From Nipponacmea schrenckii (Eukaryota; Mollusca; Gastropoda; Lottiidae), in NCBI GenBank assembly GCA_030562195.1, contig JAUJPP010000006.1, positions 1,488,001-1,552,000 of the forward strand: a stretch of DNA of 64,000 nucleotides. The letters are read 5' to 3'. Made by a program: the position numbers and the translations under genes. Positions 1 to 12,492 of the stretch are shown one piece after another. Every line of letters starts with the position of its first letter. Positions within the stretch are counted from its first letter, which is position 1. Below the pieces are notes generated by a model. That model was not told where the DNA came from, ran no database searches, and saw nothing but the letters and a program-made list of their open reading frames with translations.

Positions 1-779
1 GTCCCTTGATAACACTGTCTGTACGAGCAAGTGAAAAAATAAGTTAATAAATGTCAGAAATAGTATATCCATATATCTTGTGCTTCTTAACCTACGCCTA
101 GTTCTATTTGTCTTATAAGCAATTCTAAAGCTTCACGTGACCTAGAAGAAACAAGAGGTGTGCCTCATAGAAAAATGGTCGTTGTCACGGTTGTACGTTC
201 TACTGATGTATTGATAACTTGTTGAAATTATTGGTAGGTAATATAATAGTCACCTATAGAATAAACGTCACTGTAAAGTGTCTTCCGTATTGATTAACAG
301 GGGATATATTAATCCCCCGCTCAAACAACGGATTAACTTTAATAAAAACACAGCCCGGGGGACGTGAGATAGTGAACTAGAAGTTGGACTGGAGCATTCT
401 ACAATTAACGTGATATCTTGAAATAGTACTTGGTCTGTAGTAAAATCTTCTCTATTGATGCGAGTAAACTAGGGATTAGGAAGTGGGGATAATGAATGAA
501 ATTTCCCGAATGGTGGACGGCAAGCTTAATTCAGTAAAGGAAATAAGACTTTATATAACAAGGTTGCCAAGTCGGTCATGAGTTTTCATTTGATTAAGCT
601 ACGTTGACCTAATACTATATGATATACCCTATTGGGATTGTGAAATAAAACCCTCAAGAAACGAGAAAGACAATACTTTGTTTTCGTTAATGCACTTTGT
701 CTATAAGTGGGATTAGATCGATTGGTGTTTTAATGCATCTTATCAGATCTGTGAGCCAGTAACAGTCAGCATATTAAAA
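1..779. other. Unique AT-rich intergenic DNA, no feature seen
   Basis: I see no sustained reading frame, tandem repeat or tRNA-like sequence here. The first recognisable structure is the tandem array that begins near position 780. Confidence 0.6.
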
Positions 780-2487
780 GATCGACAGTAGTCCACCAAA
801 TGAACTGATGGTCACGATGAAAATTGTTGAAGCGTTGTGTACAATAAACCCCGGGGGGTAGTAGCATATCATACAAACTGATGATGGCAATGTTGAAACG
901 TCGTTTATAAAACACCCAGTAATGTAAAATATAAACTAATGATGACAATGTAAATTGTTAAAACGTTGTTTATATAAAACCCAGTAATGTAAAATATAAA
1001 CTGATGATGACAATGTAAATTGTAGAAACATTGTGTACAATAAAACTCAGGAGTAGTATACCGTATAAACTGATGATGACAATGTAAATTGTAGAAATGC
1101 TGTGTATAACAATACCCAGGAATAGTCTACGATATAAAATGATGGTGAAATGTAAATTGTAGAAACGTTGTGTACAATAAAACTTCTGAATAGTTTACGA
1201 TGTAAACTAATGATGACAATGTAAATTGTTGAAACGTTTTGTACAATAAAACTCAGGAGTAGTATACTATATAAACTAGTGATGACAATGTAAATTGTTG
1301 AAACGTTTTGTACAATAAACCCCAGGAGTAGTATACTATATAAACTGATGATGACAATGTAAATTGTTGAAACGTCGTGTACAATACAACCCAGGAGTTG
1401 TACACCATATGAACTAATGATGACAATGTAAATTTTAGAAACGTTGTGTACAATAAAACTTAGGAGTAGTATACTATATAAACTAGTGATGACAATGTAA
1501 ATTGTTGAAACGTCGTGTACAATGAACCCCAGGAGTAGTATACAATATAAACTGATGATGACAATGTAAATTGTTGAAACGTCGTGTACAATACAACCCA
1601 GGAGTTGTACACCATATGAAACAAAGATGGCAATGTAAATTTTTGAAACGTTGTGAATAATAAAACCCAGGAGTTGTACACCATATGAACTAATGATGAC
1701 AATGTAAATTGTTGAAACGTTGTGTACAATAAACCCCAGGAGTAGTATACAATATAAACTGATGATGACAATGTAAATTGTTGAAACGTCGTGTACAATA
1801 AACCCCAGGAGTAGTACACCATATGAACTAATGATGACAATGTAAATTTTAGAAACGTTGTGAACAATAAAACCCAGGATTAGTACACTATATAAACCAA
1901 TGATGACAATGTAAATTGTTGAAACGTTGTGAATGATAAAACCCAGGAGTAGTACACCATATAAACTAATGATGACAATGTAAATTGTAGAAACGTTGTG
2001 AACAATAAAACCAAGGAGTAGTACACCATATAAACCAATGATGACAATGTAAATTGTTGAAACGTTGTGAACAATAAAACCCAGGAGTAGTACACCATAT
2101 AAACCAATGATGACAATGTAAATTGTTGAAACGTTGTGAATAATAAAACCCAGGAGTTGTACACCATATAAACCAATGATGACAATGTAAATTGTTGAAA
2201 CGTTGTGAACAATAAAACCCGTAGTACACCATATAAACCAATGATGACAATGTAAATTGTTGAAACGTTGTGAACAATAAAACCCGTAGTACACCATATA
2301 AACCAATGATGACAATGTAAATTGTTGAAACGTTGTGAATAATAAAACCCAGGAGTAGTACACCATATAAACCAATGATGACAATGTAAATTGTTGAAAC
2401 GTTGTGAACAATAAAACCCAGGAGTAGTACACCATATAAATAAACTAATGATGACAATGTAAATTGTTGAAACGTTGTGTTCAATAA
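780..2487 (+). repeat. 69-bp minisatellite array, about 25 units (family R69, forward)
   Basis: Tandem units of about 69 bp. Each contains GATGACAATGTAAATTG, then GAAACGTTGTG, AATAAAACCCAGGAG and GTACACCATATAAAC. Left-edge units are more divergent and right-edge units more uniform. Because 69 is divisible by 3, several minus-strand frames stay open across the array with a 23-residue periodicity; I regard these frames as non-coding. A lone partial unit lies at 17772-17815, and an inverted array of the same family lies at 18965-20085. Confidence 0.95.
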
Positions 2488-3771
2488 AATCCGTTACTTG
2501 TTATTGTGGTAGGTGTAGATCACAACCATGATTGATTAGATATTGGATAGTCCCTGAACGTTTTACCCTCATGCTGTCATGCCTATATAAACAGTATATC
2601 ACCATTCTCGATATAGCACCATTCATACAGACATAGAGATGGTGAATCACGGTGGAATTAAAATTCGATGATCGTTAATTATTTATATCGGATATCGCAT
2701 CGTTTTACTCCCATTTATTATTTTCATTCATATAGTTCAATTCATTTTATAACTGAATCATATTTTTAAATCATCGTTTTTATATGTTAAGTTTTACTAT
2801 TGTTATTTACATAGTGGAATTATTATTTTTTTCTTTACATGCCGTTTTTGTGTCAGAAAAAGCATTACAAGTTGTTTATTTTTGTGATATTTTACTGTGA
2901 TATTTTACTGTGATATTTACCGACTGTGATATTTTACTGACTGTGATATTTTACTGACTGTGATATTTTACTGACTGTGATATTTTACTGTGATATTTTT
3001 ATTGCAATTTTATTTTGTGACACTTAGTAATAAAGTAAATCATAATTATTATAAATATATTAAAATTCGGTGATCGTTAATTATTTATTGTCTGCTCAAT
3101 ATAGATAATCGGTGATTAGTTAAAAGGTCTGATCGCAGTTTATAATACTCAAGATAATACTTTCGTGTTTTTCCAACCCGTTTTCTAGTAAAGCTTTCAG
3201 ACATTCGTTACATTCAAAAACGCCAGTCTACCTTGTTCTAATCAACAATAAACGGTCGACTGTTGCTAATCAGTAAATTAACAGACCGACCCTCGAAGAC
3301 GTGTGACATGTGACAACGGAAGACCAAGGTGTGTCCATCCCTCGACTGTGTACGACCGTAGAGACAAAGCCACGCCATGAGTTCTAAGCTCAGTATACCG
3401 GTACAATTTCTAGATGAAAGAACATTTACTTTCAACTGTTGCTAATGAGTAACCAGATTAGATACCAACCCAAACGTTTGTTAGTTACTTAGAGAGCTCA
3501 ATATCTGTAGGAATGCATCAGGTCACCTTCCTACTAATGGTCATTCACTATTTCTTAATTATCTTCTAATAGTTAATTACAGCTGTTTGTAGAAATAATG
3601 GACTAAAATAAGATGAAGTCGTGATTAATATATTCATTAACCACAAGTATGTCGTCTTAGAGGATAAGTAAATTTCTTTTTATGTAAACAATATTTCATT
3701 CACAGCTATATAGTAAAATATACATGATGGAAAGGGTCATTATCATTCCTCGTATGTGTACCAACGCGACT
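2488..3771. other. Mostly unique AT-rich DNA with a short 17-bp repeat inside
   Basis: Apart from the small array at 2884-3000 I see nothing recognisable. The 65-codon minus-strand frame at 3238-3435 has no domain I recognise and is probably chance. Confidence 0.5.
2884..3000 (+). repeat. Short tandem repeat, 13/17-bp unit
   Basis: About seven copies of TGTGATATTTTACTGAC. Some units lack the final GACT and so step by 13 rather than 17 bases. Confidence 0.9.
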
Positions 3772-5085
3772 TCCTTTCAGAGAGTCCACATAGCTAATAA
3801 TATTTATTTGGTATTTAGGTTTGTCAACTAGGCATCCCTTTCATAGAGTCCACATAGCTAATAATATTTATTTGGTATTTAGGTTTGTCAACTAGGCATC
3901 CCTTTCATAGAGTCCACATAGCTAATAATATTTATTTGGTATTTAGGTTTGTAAACTCAGCATTCCTTTCAGAGAGTCCACATAGCTAATAATAGTTATT
4001 TGGTATTTAGGTTTGTCAACTAGGCATCCCTTTCATAGAGTCCACATAGCTAATAATAGTTATTTGGTATTTAGGTTTGTCAACTAGGCATCCCTTTCAT
4101 AGAGTCCACATAGCTAATAATATTTATTTGGTATTTAGGCTTGTGAACTCAGCATTCCTTTCAGAGATTCCACATAGCTAATAATGTTTATTTGATATTT
4201 AGGCGTGTCAACTTGACATCCCTTTCATAGAGTCCACATAGCTAATAATATTTATTTGGTATTTAGGTTTGTAAACTCAGCATTCCTTTCAGAGAGTCCA
4301 CATAGCTAATAATATTTATTTGGTATTTAGGTTTGTCAACTAGGCATCCCTTTCATAGAGTCCACATAGCTAATAATAGTTATTTGGTATTTAGGTTTGT
4401 CAACTAGGCATCCCTTTCATAGAGTCCACATAGCTAATAATATTTATTTGGTATTTAGGTTTGTCAACTAGGCATCCCTTTCATAGAGTCCACATAGCTA
4501 ATAATATTTATTTGGTATTTAGGTTTGTCAACTAGGCATCCCTTTCAGAGAGTCCACATAGCTAATAATGTTTATTTGATATTTAGGCGTGTCAACTTGA
4601 CATCCCTTTCATAGAGTCCACAAAGCTAATAATGTTTATTCGGTATTTAGGTTTGTCAACTCTACATCCCTTTCAGAGAGTCCACATAGCTAATAATATG
4701 TATTTGATATTTGGCTTGTCAACTTGACATCCCTATCATAGAGTCCACAAAGCTAATAATGTTTATTTGGTATTTAGTCTTATCAACTCGACATTCCTTT
4801 CAGAGAGTCCACATAGGTAATAATATTTATTTGATATTTAGGCTTGTCAACTTGACATCCCTTTCATAGAGTCCACAAAGCTAATAATGTTTATTCGGTA
4901 TTTAGGTTTGTCAACTCTACATCCCTTTCAGAGAGTCCACATAGCTAATAATATTTATTTGGTATTTAGGTTTGTAAACTCAGCATTCCTTTCAGAGAGT
5001 CCACATAGCTAATAATGTTTATTTGATATTTAGGTTTGTCATATCGGCATTCCTTTCAGAGAGTCCACATAGCTAAAAATGTTTA
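3772..5085 (+). repeat. 64-bp minisatellite array, about 20 units (family R64)
   Basis: Units contain AGTCCACATAGCTAATAAT, TTTATTTGGTATTTAGG, then TTTGTCAACTAGGCATCC and CTTTCATAG. Two main unit types alternate: one ends in ACTAGGCATCCCTTTCATAG and the other in CTCAGCATTCCTTTCAGAG. This suggests higher-order units copied as blocks. Three degenerate units of the same family lie at 42069-42258. Confidence 0.95.
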
Positions 5086-6984
5086 TTCGGCTAATATAGC
5101 TTGATTTATCTAGTATAATGTTTGGATAGTTTGTTTGTTAGAAAATAATATTAACTTTATTCCTCCTTCCTTTTTATAGCTTCAATATCAGCTCAAGTAC
5201 TTGTCATTTTGTTAATCAGTTTACCTGCTTAGTGACTCTCTCAAAGTAGCGTTGTCGCAAGGATGCAAATAACTCGACCTTATTTTATGTTTTATGTGGA
5301 CTCTCGTTCTATTACCATTTAACATCCTTGTCGTTTTCTATAATAACTTTTATTAACATTAAACTAACATGTCAATCAATACAGACCGAGATGGCATTTC
5401 AATAACTATTTTATCTCTAGGTTTAGTATTTAATGCTTCAGTCATTGCTAGCAACGTTTACCATTTGAAATCTCTACAAAGGGTGGTGAATTGACAAACA
5501 ATTTCTTTGGGTAGCATCAAACCTTGTGACGATCTGAGCATACTATACTCAAACACCTTCGGTATGTAGCGTTATACTTATAGACCTTGCCAGAGCTTTC
5601 TCTTTTCTAAAAGTTGTCGAATTGCCAAAAACCGATTGTATAGCAGCATCATAAATTCAAATGGGTTCAGCATGCATCAAATGTTGTCAAATTCTGTCTT
5701 CTTTCTGATCCTGTAAAAATACACACACAGTGAGAAACTTAAATAAATTTCATAGTCCCTTATCCGTTTTAGATACACCAGTCCCCTTCTGCCTGTTCCA
5801 ATCTCTAAACGGCGACAAATGTCGGGACATTTTGTTAACGAACTTGGTGAAGTCGAAGAAAAAAACATTTTTTTTTTGTCATTTCACGATCATTCAACAT
5901 GGCTTCTTACTCCTTTATTGTCATGTTCATTTTCAGCCGCCATGAGTGTTTCTTGTTTCCTGTGAAGCCCTGAATTCTTGAAATGATACTGAGAAAATAG
6001 ATAGAATAGTGCATTTATTTAGAGTAAAGTAACACTTCGTAATAGTTTGATATTAAACATGTACTAAATTCCCAGGAAGAAACATCATGCTGAAGTCTTT
6101 CAAGCTTTTTCCTTGGCGACAATAACCGGAAACCTAAACAATGAGGAAAGTTACATCCGTTCACAATAATTTATAGTAATTTATCTGACTAAAAAAGAAG
6201 GAAGAAGAAGATAAAAATACACACCTAAATAAGATTTAAATATTAAAATTAACGTCAGAGATACGGTTCATAATAATCGTGAATACAATGCATGTCAGCA
6301 GTTAGTTGTCGTCTTTCACTAGAGGGATTTGAGTTCAGCCAACAAGCTCCATATCTTACTTTAACTCGTTATTTTTCCCCTCAAAAGCATCTTGGTTAAA
6401 CTTTATTATCTGTTTTAGGTGAGGTGTTGTTGTCAGTTGTTGAACATCCAATTGTTATCAGATTCTGCTAGTTAATGGTTTGACCTGTATTTGATGAGAA
6501 GATGAATGGTTAACGACGTTGTATGGTTAGTTACAGTTGGCTAGAAATGAATAAGTTTTACAACTGTTGCTGGGAAGGTGAATAAATAGTTCTAAGTGAT
6601 GTTAAATTAACCACCAGCTTCCAAGATCAAGTTATTCCTGTATAAATCTTAACCTAAATACTAAGCTAACATTTTAAGGAGATCGCTTTTACTTGTCTTA
6701 AAATGGCAGAGAATTTGTCAACTTTAACTTGATCAATAGAAACCCAATTTACTGAGGTGATTGATGAGAGTGAGTGAGAAGGTGAAACCGCAGTTGGATT
6801 TCATTTAATTCCCTGCATCTGATTTAATGAATATACTTTTTTTTAAATTTGATTTCAGCTGAATGAAAAATAATGTCACAAAATGCATGTATTGTACACA
6901 GCATTAGAAATCAAGAGATGTCTCCCAGTTGACTTTCTGCACTCATCAGCATCTGTAAATATAATATCCCTGGAGATGTGGAAA
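5086..6984. other. Unique intergenic DNA, no gene supported
   Basis: Overlapping short frames around 5677-5945 on both strands lack recognisable domains or splice context. No tandem array or tRNA-like sequence was seen. Confidence 0.5.
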
Positions 6985-7650
6985 GTTCCCATGTATCAGA
7001 GCCTATTTTTACACCAGCTTTCTTCTAACAGCTGACAAAGGCTGAAATAGAGTCAGGTATGTCGATCTATTATCAGTTGCCCCGGGACATGTACTGCCTT
7101 TTTAATGACACCCAGCATACTGCTTATAGAAGTTGATCTAATAACCATGTTCATCAGCCCCTTCGATACAGAAGAGTCAGACGTGAACTTCATTCTTTCC
7201 ATTTAATTTTCACGTCATTAAAAAGTTCTAGTTAAGAGCACAAGCAGCATGAAGAAATAAGATAGATATCGTTAAAGCAGCAGTATACAAAATATTCATT
7301 ATTAAAAACGTTATATATGCTTAAATTTTTTAGAATAATTAATATAAATATAAGTATAGTTCGCATGTTTCTGAGCCTATTTTAAACACCAGTTTCTTAA
7401 CAGCTGATAACACCAAAATGTATCTCTCCGAGATCTATTAACATTGCCCGGAAACATTTTTGCTTTTTATGTTATTTACTTATTGCTTATATAAGTTATC
7501 TAATACCTTTTACAGCCCCTTCGATATTTAAGAGTCAGATGAATTTCATTTTTTCCTTTTAATTTTCACGTCATTGTGATGTTGTAGTTAAATTATAAGA
7601 GCATTACAACCACGTTAGGGATCGCGGAAAGCAGCAGTATAAGACTTTCT
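6985..7650 (+). repeat. Diverged tandem duplication, about 370-bp period
   Basis: The segment from about 6985 to 7290 is repeated, with many changes, at about 7363 to 7650. Shared landmarks in order are GAGCCTATTTT, ACACCAG, AACAGCTGA, CAGCCCCTTCGATA, AGAGTCAGA, TTTAATTTTCACGTCATT and AAAGCAGCAGTATA. It could be an old two-copy duplication or two adjacent copies of an interspersed repeat. Confidence 0.75.
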
Positions 7651-8010
7651 TTAACAAGTTCCAGGGTTCAATTTTTAGAATGTAATATAACTATAAGTAT
7701 TTTTGGCTCGTTTCTGTCCCAGTAGTATGAAGTCGAGGGACAAACAAAATAATCGTTTTCGTGCCAATAAACCGAACCCCGTGGAGCTAAGTTTTTGAGT
7801 TTTTAGTCCTTGACTTGATTTATAGATAAGATAGGTAATCCACCTGCAAACTTAATATTTTAGAAATTGTACTGATCATCATTAGTCCTTGTAACCGAAT
7901 GCTTGCCAGCCTTGGTTTATAATTTAAATTATATGATGCTATTACAACCACGTTCAACTAAAAAATAATTGTTAACTTCCTGTTAAATAGAACTTTCTGT
8001 ATCTTTAAAG

Positions 8011-8356
8011 GGATAATAGGTCTTAGAATTAATATTTGATTTAAAAATTTTAAATTTAGTCAATAAGAGCACTATTCACCAGTAAATATACCTGCTACCA
8101 TAAGTAACGTAACAAAATAAATAAATATCCAAAAAAACTAAGTAATTATCCATAAAGATGCATTTGATTATTGAAAACGCTTAATAAATTGATTACTTGT
8201 AAGCGTTTTTCAAAAATGACTTAGTTTTTTTTAAGTTTTACAGATTTTAAGTGATTCCGTTACTTTATGACACCAGGTAAGTTCACTGATGAATATATAC
8301 TTATATTGACCATTCTTGAGAACTAAAATGTTATGTTCATGCTAAGAGGCAGTATC
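8011..8356. mobile_element. Long-palindrome foldback element (MITE-like), copy 1
   Basis: This roughly 345-bp element is one large imperfect palindrome. The left end GGATAATAGGTCTTAG pairs with the right end CTAAGAGGCAGTATC. Inside, GTCAATAAGAGCACTATTC pairs with the segment ending in ATATTGACCATTC. At the centre TTGAAAACGCTT (8171-8182) pairs with AAGCGTTTTTCAA (8201-8213). It has no coding capacity. Related copies are at 11548-11828, 45490-45770 and 62270-62526. A non-autonomous DNA element is the likely explanation. Confidence 0.8.
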
Positions 8357-9032
8357 ACTTCAATAAGATGTGAGTTTACTCATGGATGCGTTCAGTTGGT
8401 CGTTCCTGTAATTAATCGATTGGTCAAACTTGATAATCATAATCATAGGCGAATATTGATGAAATCAGTAATAATGATTGTCTAGTGACCACGACGAAGT
8501 AAATACAAGTGGTTGGTTAAATTGAGAAAAACAGCTGTTGTTTATGATTATTCCTATTAACATAAAACAAAACTCAATGGTAAAAACCGTTAATTAGCAT
8601 AGTTAAGAATGCTAATTATTGTACATCACTTCTAATTAATTGATCACTCAAGGTTTCTGGAATATTGCTTTATCGTGTTAATGAATCGTTTGATAATTAA
8701 ACCATCACGTACAGCATTTGTCATATCGTGTAGTACGGATAACATACATGTATCTTTATCAATAGGTGAAGGTGAACAGATCGAATCGTAGTTATTACCC
8801 GATAATTTAAATATCAGTTGTTCTTCTCAGTTTGTTGTATTCAATATCATTATTGAGAACAGTATTTCGATTGATTTTGTTTAAACAATATTTCTTTACG
8901 GAAATATAGTCATAACATTTTATTAAGAATAACTTAATTTTCTGATTGTAAGACGAAATAGAGAAGTATAGTGTCAAACCAGTTTGATGCACATTCTGCA
9001 CCCAATGGGCGAATGTAGACGTAGACGAGCAA
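8357..9032. other. Unique AT-rich DNA, nothing recognised
   Basis: No repeat family, tRNA-like sequence or credible coding frame was seen between the foldback element and the SINE fragment. Confidence 0.5.
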
Positions 9033-9160
9033 AGCCATACACGGTGCAATGAGGGAATTTTGCCACAACAGCGGTATTAGCCTACGATTTCCAACTGTCC
9101 AAGTATCTTAAAGGTGCACAGCCGGTAGCTTTTTATTATCCCATCCGAACGACTAGACAT
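9033..9160 (-). mobile_element. SINE family 1 fragment
   Basis: This matches the body of the longer copies at 54171-54512 and 58045-58250. Shared landmarks are GTGCAATGAGGGAA, the CCACAACAGCGGTATTAG block, TTTCCAACTGTC, and CGAACGACTAGACAT. The tRNA-like head and the tail motif are missing, so it is a truncated copy. Confidence 0.7.
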
Positions 9161-9479
9161 CAGTAGCCCTAGACAACGGTAGCCCTAGACTACGATAGGT
9201 TGAATAGATCGTAACAATAACTAGAAGACCTGTACAGTAGCCCCTAGACAACAGTAGAATAGCCCCTAGACAACAGTAGCCCCTAGACAACAGTAGCCTT
9301 AGACTACGATAGGTTGAATAGATCGTAACAATAACTAGATGACCTGTACAGTAGCCCCTAGACAACAGTAGAGTAGCCCCTGGACAACAGTAGCCCCTAG
9401 TCAACAGTAGCCCTGGACAACAGGTCATCTAGTTATTGTCACGATATAGTCAACAGAAGCCCCTAGTCAACAGTAGTTT
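9155..9479 (-). repeat. Compound minisatellite: 17-bp units within a 114-bp higher-order unit
   Basis: Short units resembling AGTAGCCCCTAGACAAC are grouped into a larger block. That block also contains ACTACGATAGGTTGAATAG and ATCGTAACAATAACTAGA and repeats with a period of about 114 bp. The minus-strand frame over it is a repeat artefact. Confidence 0.85.
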
Positions 9480-10104
9480 TAGACAACACTACAAAACGAG
9501 ATAGCCAGATAATTAGAGTGGATGTAAAACTTCATCTTGTTTCTTGTTTCGGTGAAAAATTGGAAACTTTGCTAGAATGACAGATTAGAACATTGATTTG
9601 ATTTAACAAGAAACTGTTTGATTAATTATCTCCCCTGGAAACTGATAAATGACCATTTAACGATAACTTGATAACCCTCGTCAATTTAATATTCAGTCAT
9701 TGTTTCTGAATCGTGTCGACCGTCTACGGTATTTTGATGATAATGAGATACCATTCTATGGTCGGTGGTCATTGGTTAGGAAAGTCTACACAGCAGTAAA
9801 TGTTTACTTCAAACGTTTTTACCATAGGGTTCTATAAAGTCAAGTCTTTGAGCTAGGTTTTAAGTAGGACCCCCGTGAAGAAACGATAACGGTAATAGAC
9901 CGTACTAGAGGTCGGAGGTAAATGATTTGCAGGTGAACAACAGGTAAATCAAATTAAAGAAAAATAATATCTCTGTAAAGTTTGCTTAAACATAATTTTA
10001 CACCAGCCCAGAAGCAGATATTATGTTCTTATCAAAATGATATATACTGAAATTCCTTGCTTTATATTTTAAATATCTCCACAAGTAGATAATTTCTTAT
10101 CAAA
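9480..10104. other. Unique DNA, nothing recognised
   Basis: No repeat, tRNA-like sequence or credible coding frame was seen. Confidence 0.5.
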
Positions 10105-11105
10105 ATTCTATAGGAAAGTATCTATTATAACACGTAATACTTGTGACCTAGTCTAGTGCTTCAATAGGATAGTATCTCTTATAACACCTAATACTTGTGA
10201 CCTAGACCAGTGCTTCAATAGGAGAGTATCTCTTATAACAACTAATACTTGTAACTTAGGCCAGTGCTTCTATAGGAGAGTAACTCTTATAACACCTAAT
10301 ACTTGTGACCTAGTCCAGTAGTTCTATAGAAGAGTACATGTATCTCTTATAACAAACCCAATACTTGTAACCTAGGCCAGTGCTTCTATAGGAGAGTATC
10401 TCTTATAACACCCAATACTTGTGACCTAGACCAGTGCTTCTATAGGAGAGTATCTCTTATAACACCTAATACTTGTAACCTAGGCCAGTGCTTCTATAGG
10501 AGAGTATCTCTTATAACAACTAATACTTGTAACCTAGGCCAGTGCTTCTATAGGAGAGTATCTCTTATAACACCTAATACTTGTGACCTAGGCCAGTGCT
10601 TCTATAGGAGAGTATCTCTTATAACACCTAATACTTGTAACCTAGGCCAGTGCTTCTATAGGAGAGTATCTCTTATAATAACTAATACTTGTGACCTAGG
10701 CCAGTGCTTCTATAGGAGAGTATCTCTTATAACACCTAATACTTGTGACCTAGGCCAGTGCTTCTATAGGAGAGTATCTCTTATAACACCTAATACTTGT
10801 GACCTAGGCCAGTGCTTCTATAGGAGAGTATCTCTTATAACAACTAATACTTGTGACCTAGCCAGTGCTTCTATAGGAGAGTATCTCTTATAATACCTAA
10901 TACTTGTGACCTGGGCCAGTGCTTCTATAGGAAAAGTATCTCTTATAATAACTAATACTTGTGACCTAGGCCAGTGCTTCTATAGGAGAGTATCTCTTAT
11001 AACAACTAATACTTGTGACCTGGGCCAGTGCTTCTATAGGAGAATATGTCTTATAATACCTAATACTTGTGACCTGGGCCAGTGCTTCTATAGGGAAATA
11101 TCACC
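10105..11105 (+). repeat. 54-bp minisatellite array, about 18 units (family R54)
   Basis: Units contain CTATAGGAGAGTATCTCTTA, TAACACCTAATACTTGTGAC and CTAGGCCAGTGCTT. Variation is mostly single substitutions. About one and a half units of the same family lie alone at 44625-44697 in the receptor intron, in the same orientation. Confidence 0.95.
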
Positions 11106-11547
11106 CTTAACCAGTTATTCTTCTTACAAAAGATATTGGTTAATTTTGGAATATCAATGTTATTTAATAGTAAAAAAAACCAAAAAACAAAAAAACACCA
11201 ATTTTGTAAAATGTGAAATCAAAATCTAATTGAATAGAATTATACAGTAATAAATGTGTGTAGGAAGGTGAACATTGCTATTAAAATATCGTCTTACATA
11301 TAATTTTCATCAGTCAATAAAACATTAGCAGGGAGATTGGATATTTTCTATCCAATGGTTGCGTCTAGTTTAAATCATAAATATTCTTCATATCAATTTC
11401 ATTATTTCCCCACGTAATGTCATCTGTTAAGGCAGACTGAGATGTTTCTCCTGGCCGCTACGTCGAGGGAGTTGAAATATAATAAACCGATGTCGCACAA
11501 CTTTATAAAATGCCTCATGGCGAGGTCGTCGTATTTAACTTAAAGGG

Positions 11548-11828
11548 ATAATAGGTCTTAGAATGAACATAAAATTTGAAAACTTGGCCAATATGAGTAT
11601 ATATTCATCAGTAAATATACATAAAAAAATAAATAAATTTTAAAAAATTTTAGTAATTATCCATAAAGATGCATTTGATTATTGAAAAAAGCTTAATAAA
11701 CTGATTAAACGTTTTTCAATAATGATTTAGTTCTGTTACATTTCCAGATTTTAAGAGATTCTGTTACTTTATGACACCAGGTAAGATTACTGATGAATAT
11801 ATACTCATATTGACCATTCTTGAGAATT
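11548..11828. mobile_element. Long-palindrome foldback element, copy 2 (right end truncated)
   Basis: The left end GATAATAGGTCTTAGAATG is intact. The inner arm CCAATATGAGTATATATTC is the reverse complement of the right-hand GAATATATACTCATATTG. The match to copy 1 stops after GACCATTCTTGAGAA, so the outer right arm is lost. Confidence 0.8.
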
Positions 11829-12186
11829 GACATCATTTAAAACGAAATTCTGATGTAGCCCCTCCCCTGTGTATTAGACAGAAACCTTTACGATTGAATC
11901 AAAATTCAGTAATTATTTCCTGGCATCAATGAGTGTAGTATAATATTTCAATATCAGAATTAAGATAAGTTGTAAAAAATAATCTGGAAGTGTAAATTGA
12001 AAGTAGATTTCGATCTTCGTTTTGTGTTAAAGAGAAAATTGGACTTGTTAATTGACAGGTCGATATAAGAATTGTACGGGGGAATCTGATATCCGGTATT
12101 GACTGTAATTAGTCTGTTAATTAATTAATTATAATGATATTGTCAAACGATATCGCTCTATTATCTTGAGTAAATACTGCAGGCTT

Positions 12187-12492
12187 TATAGCTGAGTCGG
12201 TCAGAGCGGTGTTTCCTTACATCTTGATTCGCATTTGAACATACGGTGACCTTCCTTGTATTAATAAATATTTTAAAAATGTAAAAAAAAAATGTTAGTC
12301 TGCCCAAAAATATTGTAATGTTAGGAGCCAAGCTTGTGATATTGACTAGTAGAGTGCTACTGATGCCTTGAACGGACTTGAGTGTACAAAAAAAACCAAA
12401 AAAAAAAACCTTCAATAAGCCATTTTCACTCATAATTCCAGTTCACACAACTGTAAATGGGCGCGGATAATCTGAAAAAGATCATTTCAGCT
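12187..12492 (+). mobile_element. SINE family 2, diverged copy with tRNA-like head
   Basis: The head near 12187 contains TAGCTGAGTCGGTCAGAGCG, a good match to a Pol III A box. It aligns with the head of the minus-strand copy at 48945-49240. After an AT-rich middle, the tail landmarks CTCATAATTCCAGT, CTGTAAATGGG and GGATAATCTG appear at 12430-12480. The B box is degraded, so this is not a tRNA gene. Confidence 0.6.

Noticed and set aside
1047..2435. 462-codon minus-strand open frame with 23-residue repeats
   Set aside because: Lies entirely in the 69-bp array; a unit length divisible by three keeps several overlapping frames open. No start context, domain or codon bias.
10105..11105. CRISPR-like array of regularly spaced repeats
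   Set aside because: The repeats are head-to-tail with no unique spacers and no cas genes, in a eukaryotic context. The same reasoning applies to all the arrays here.
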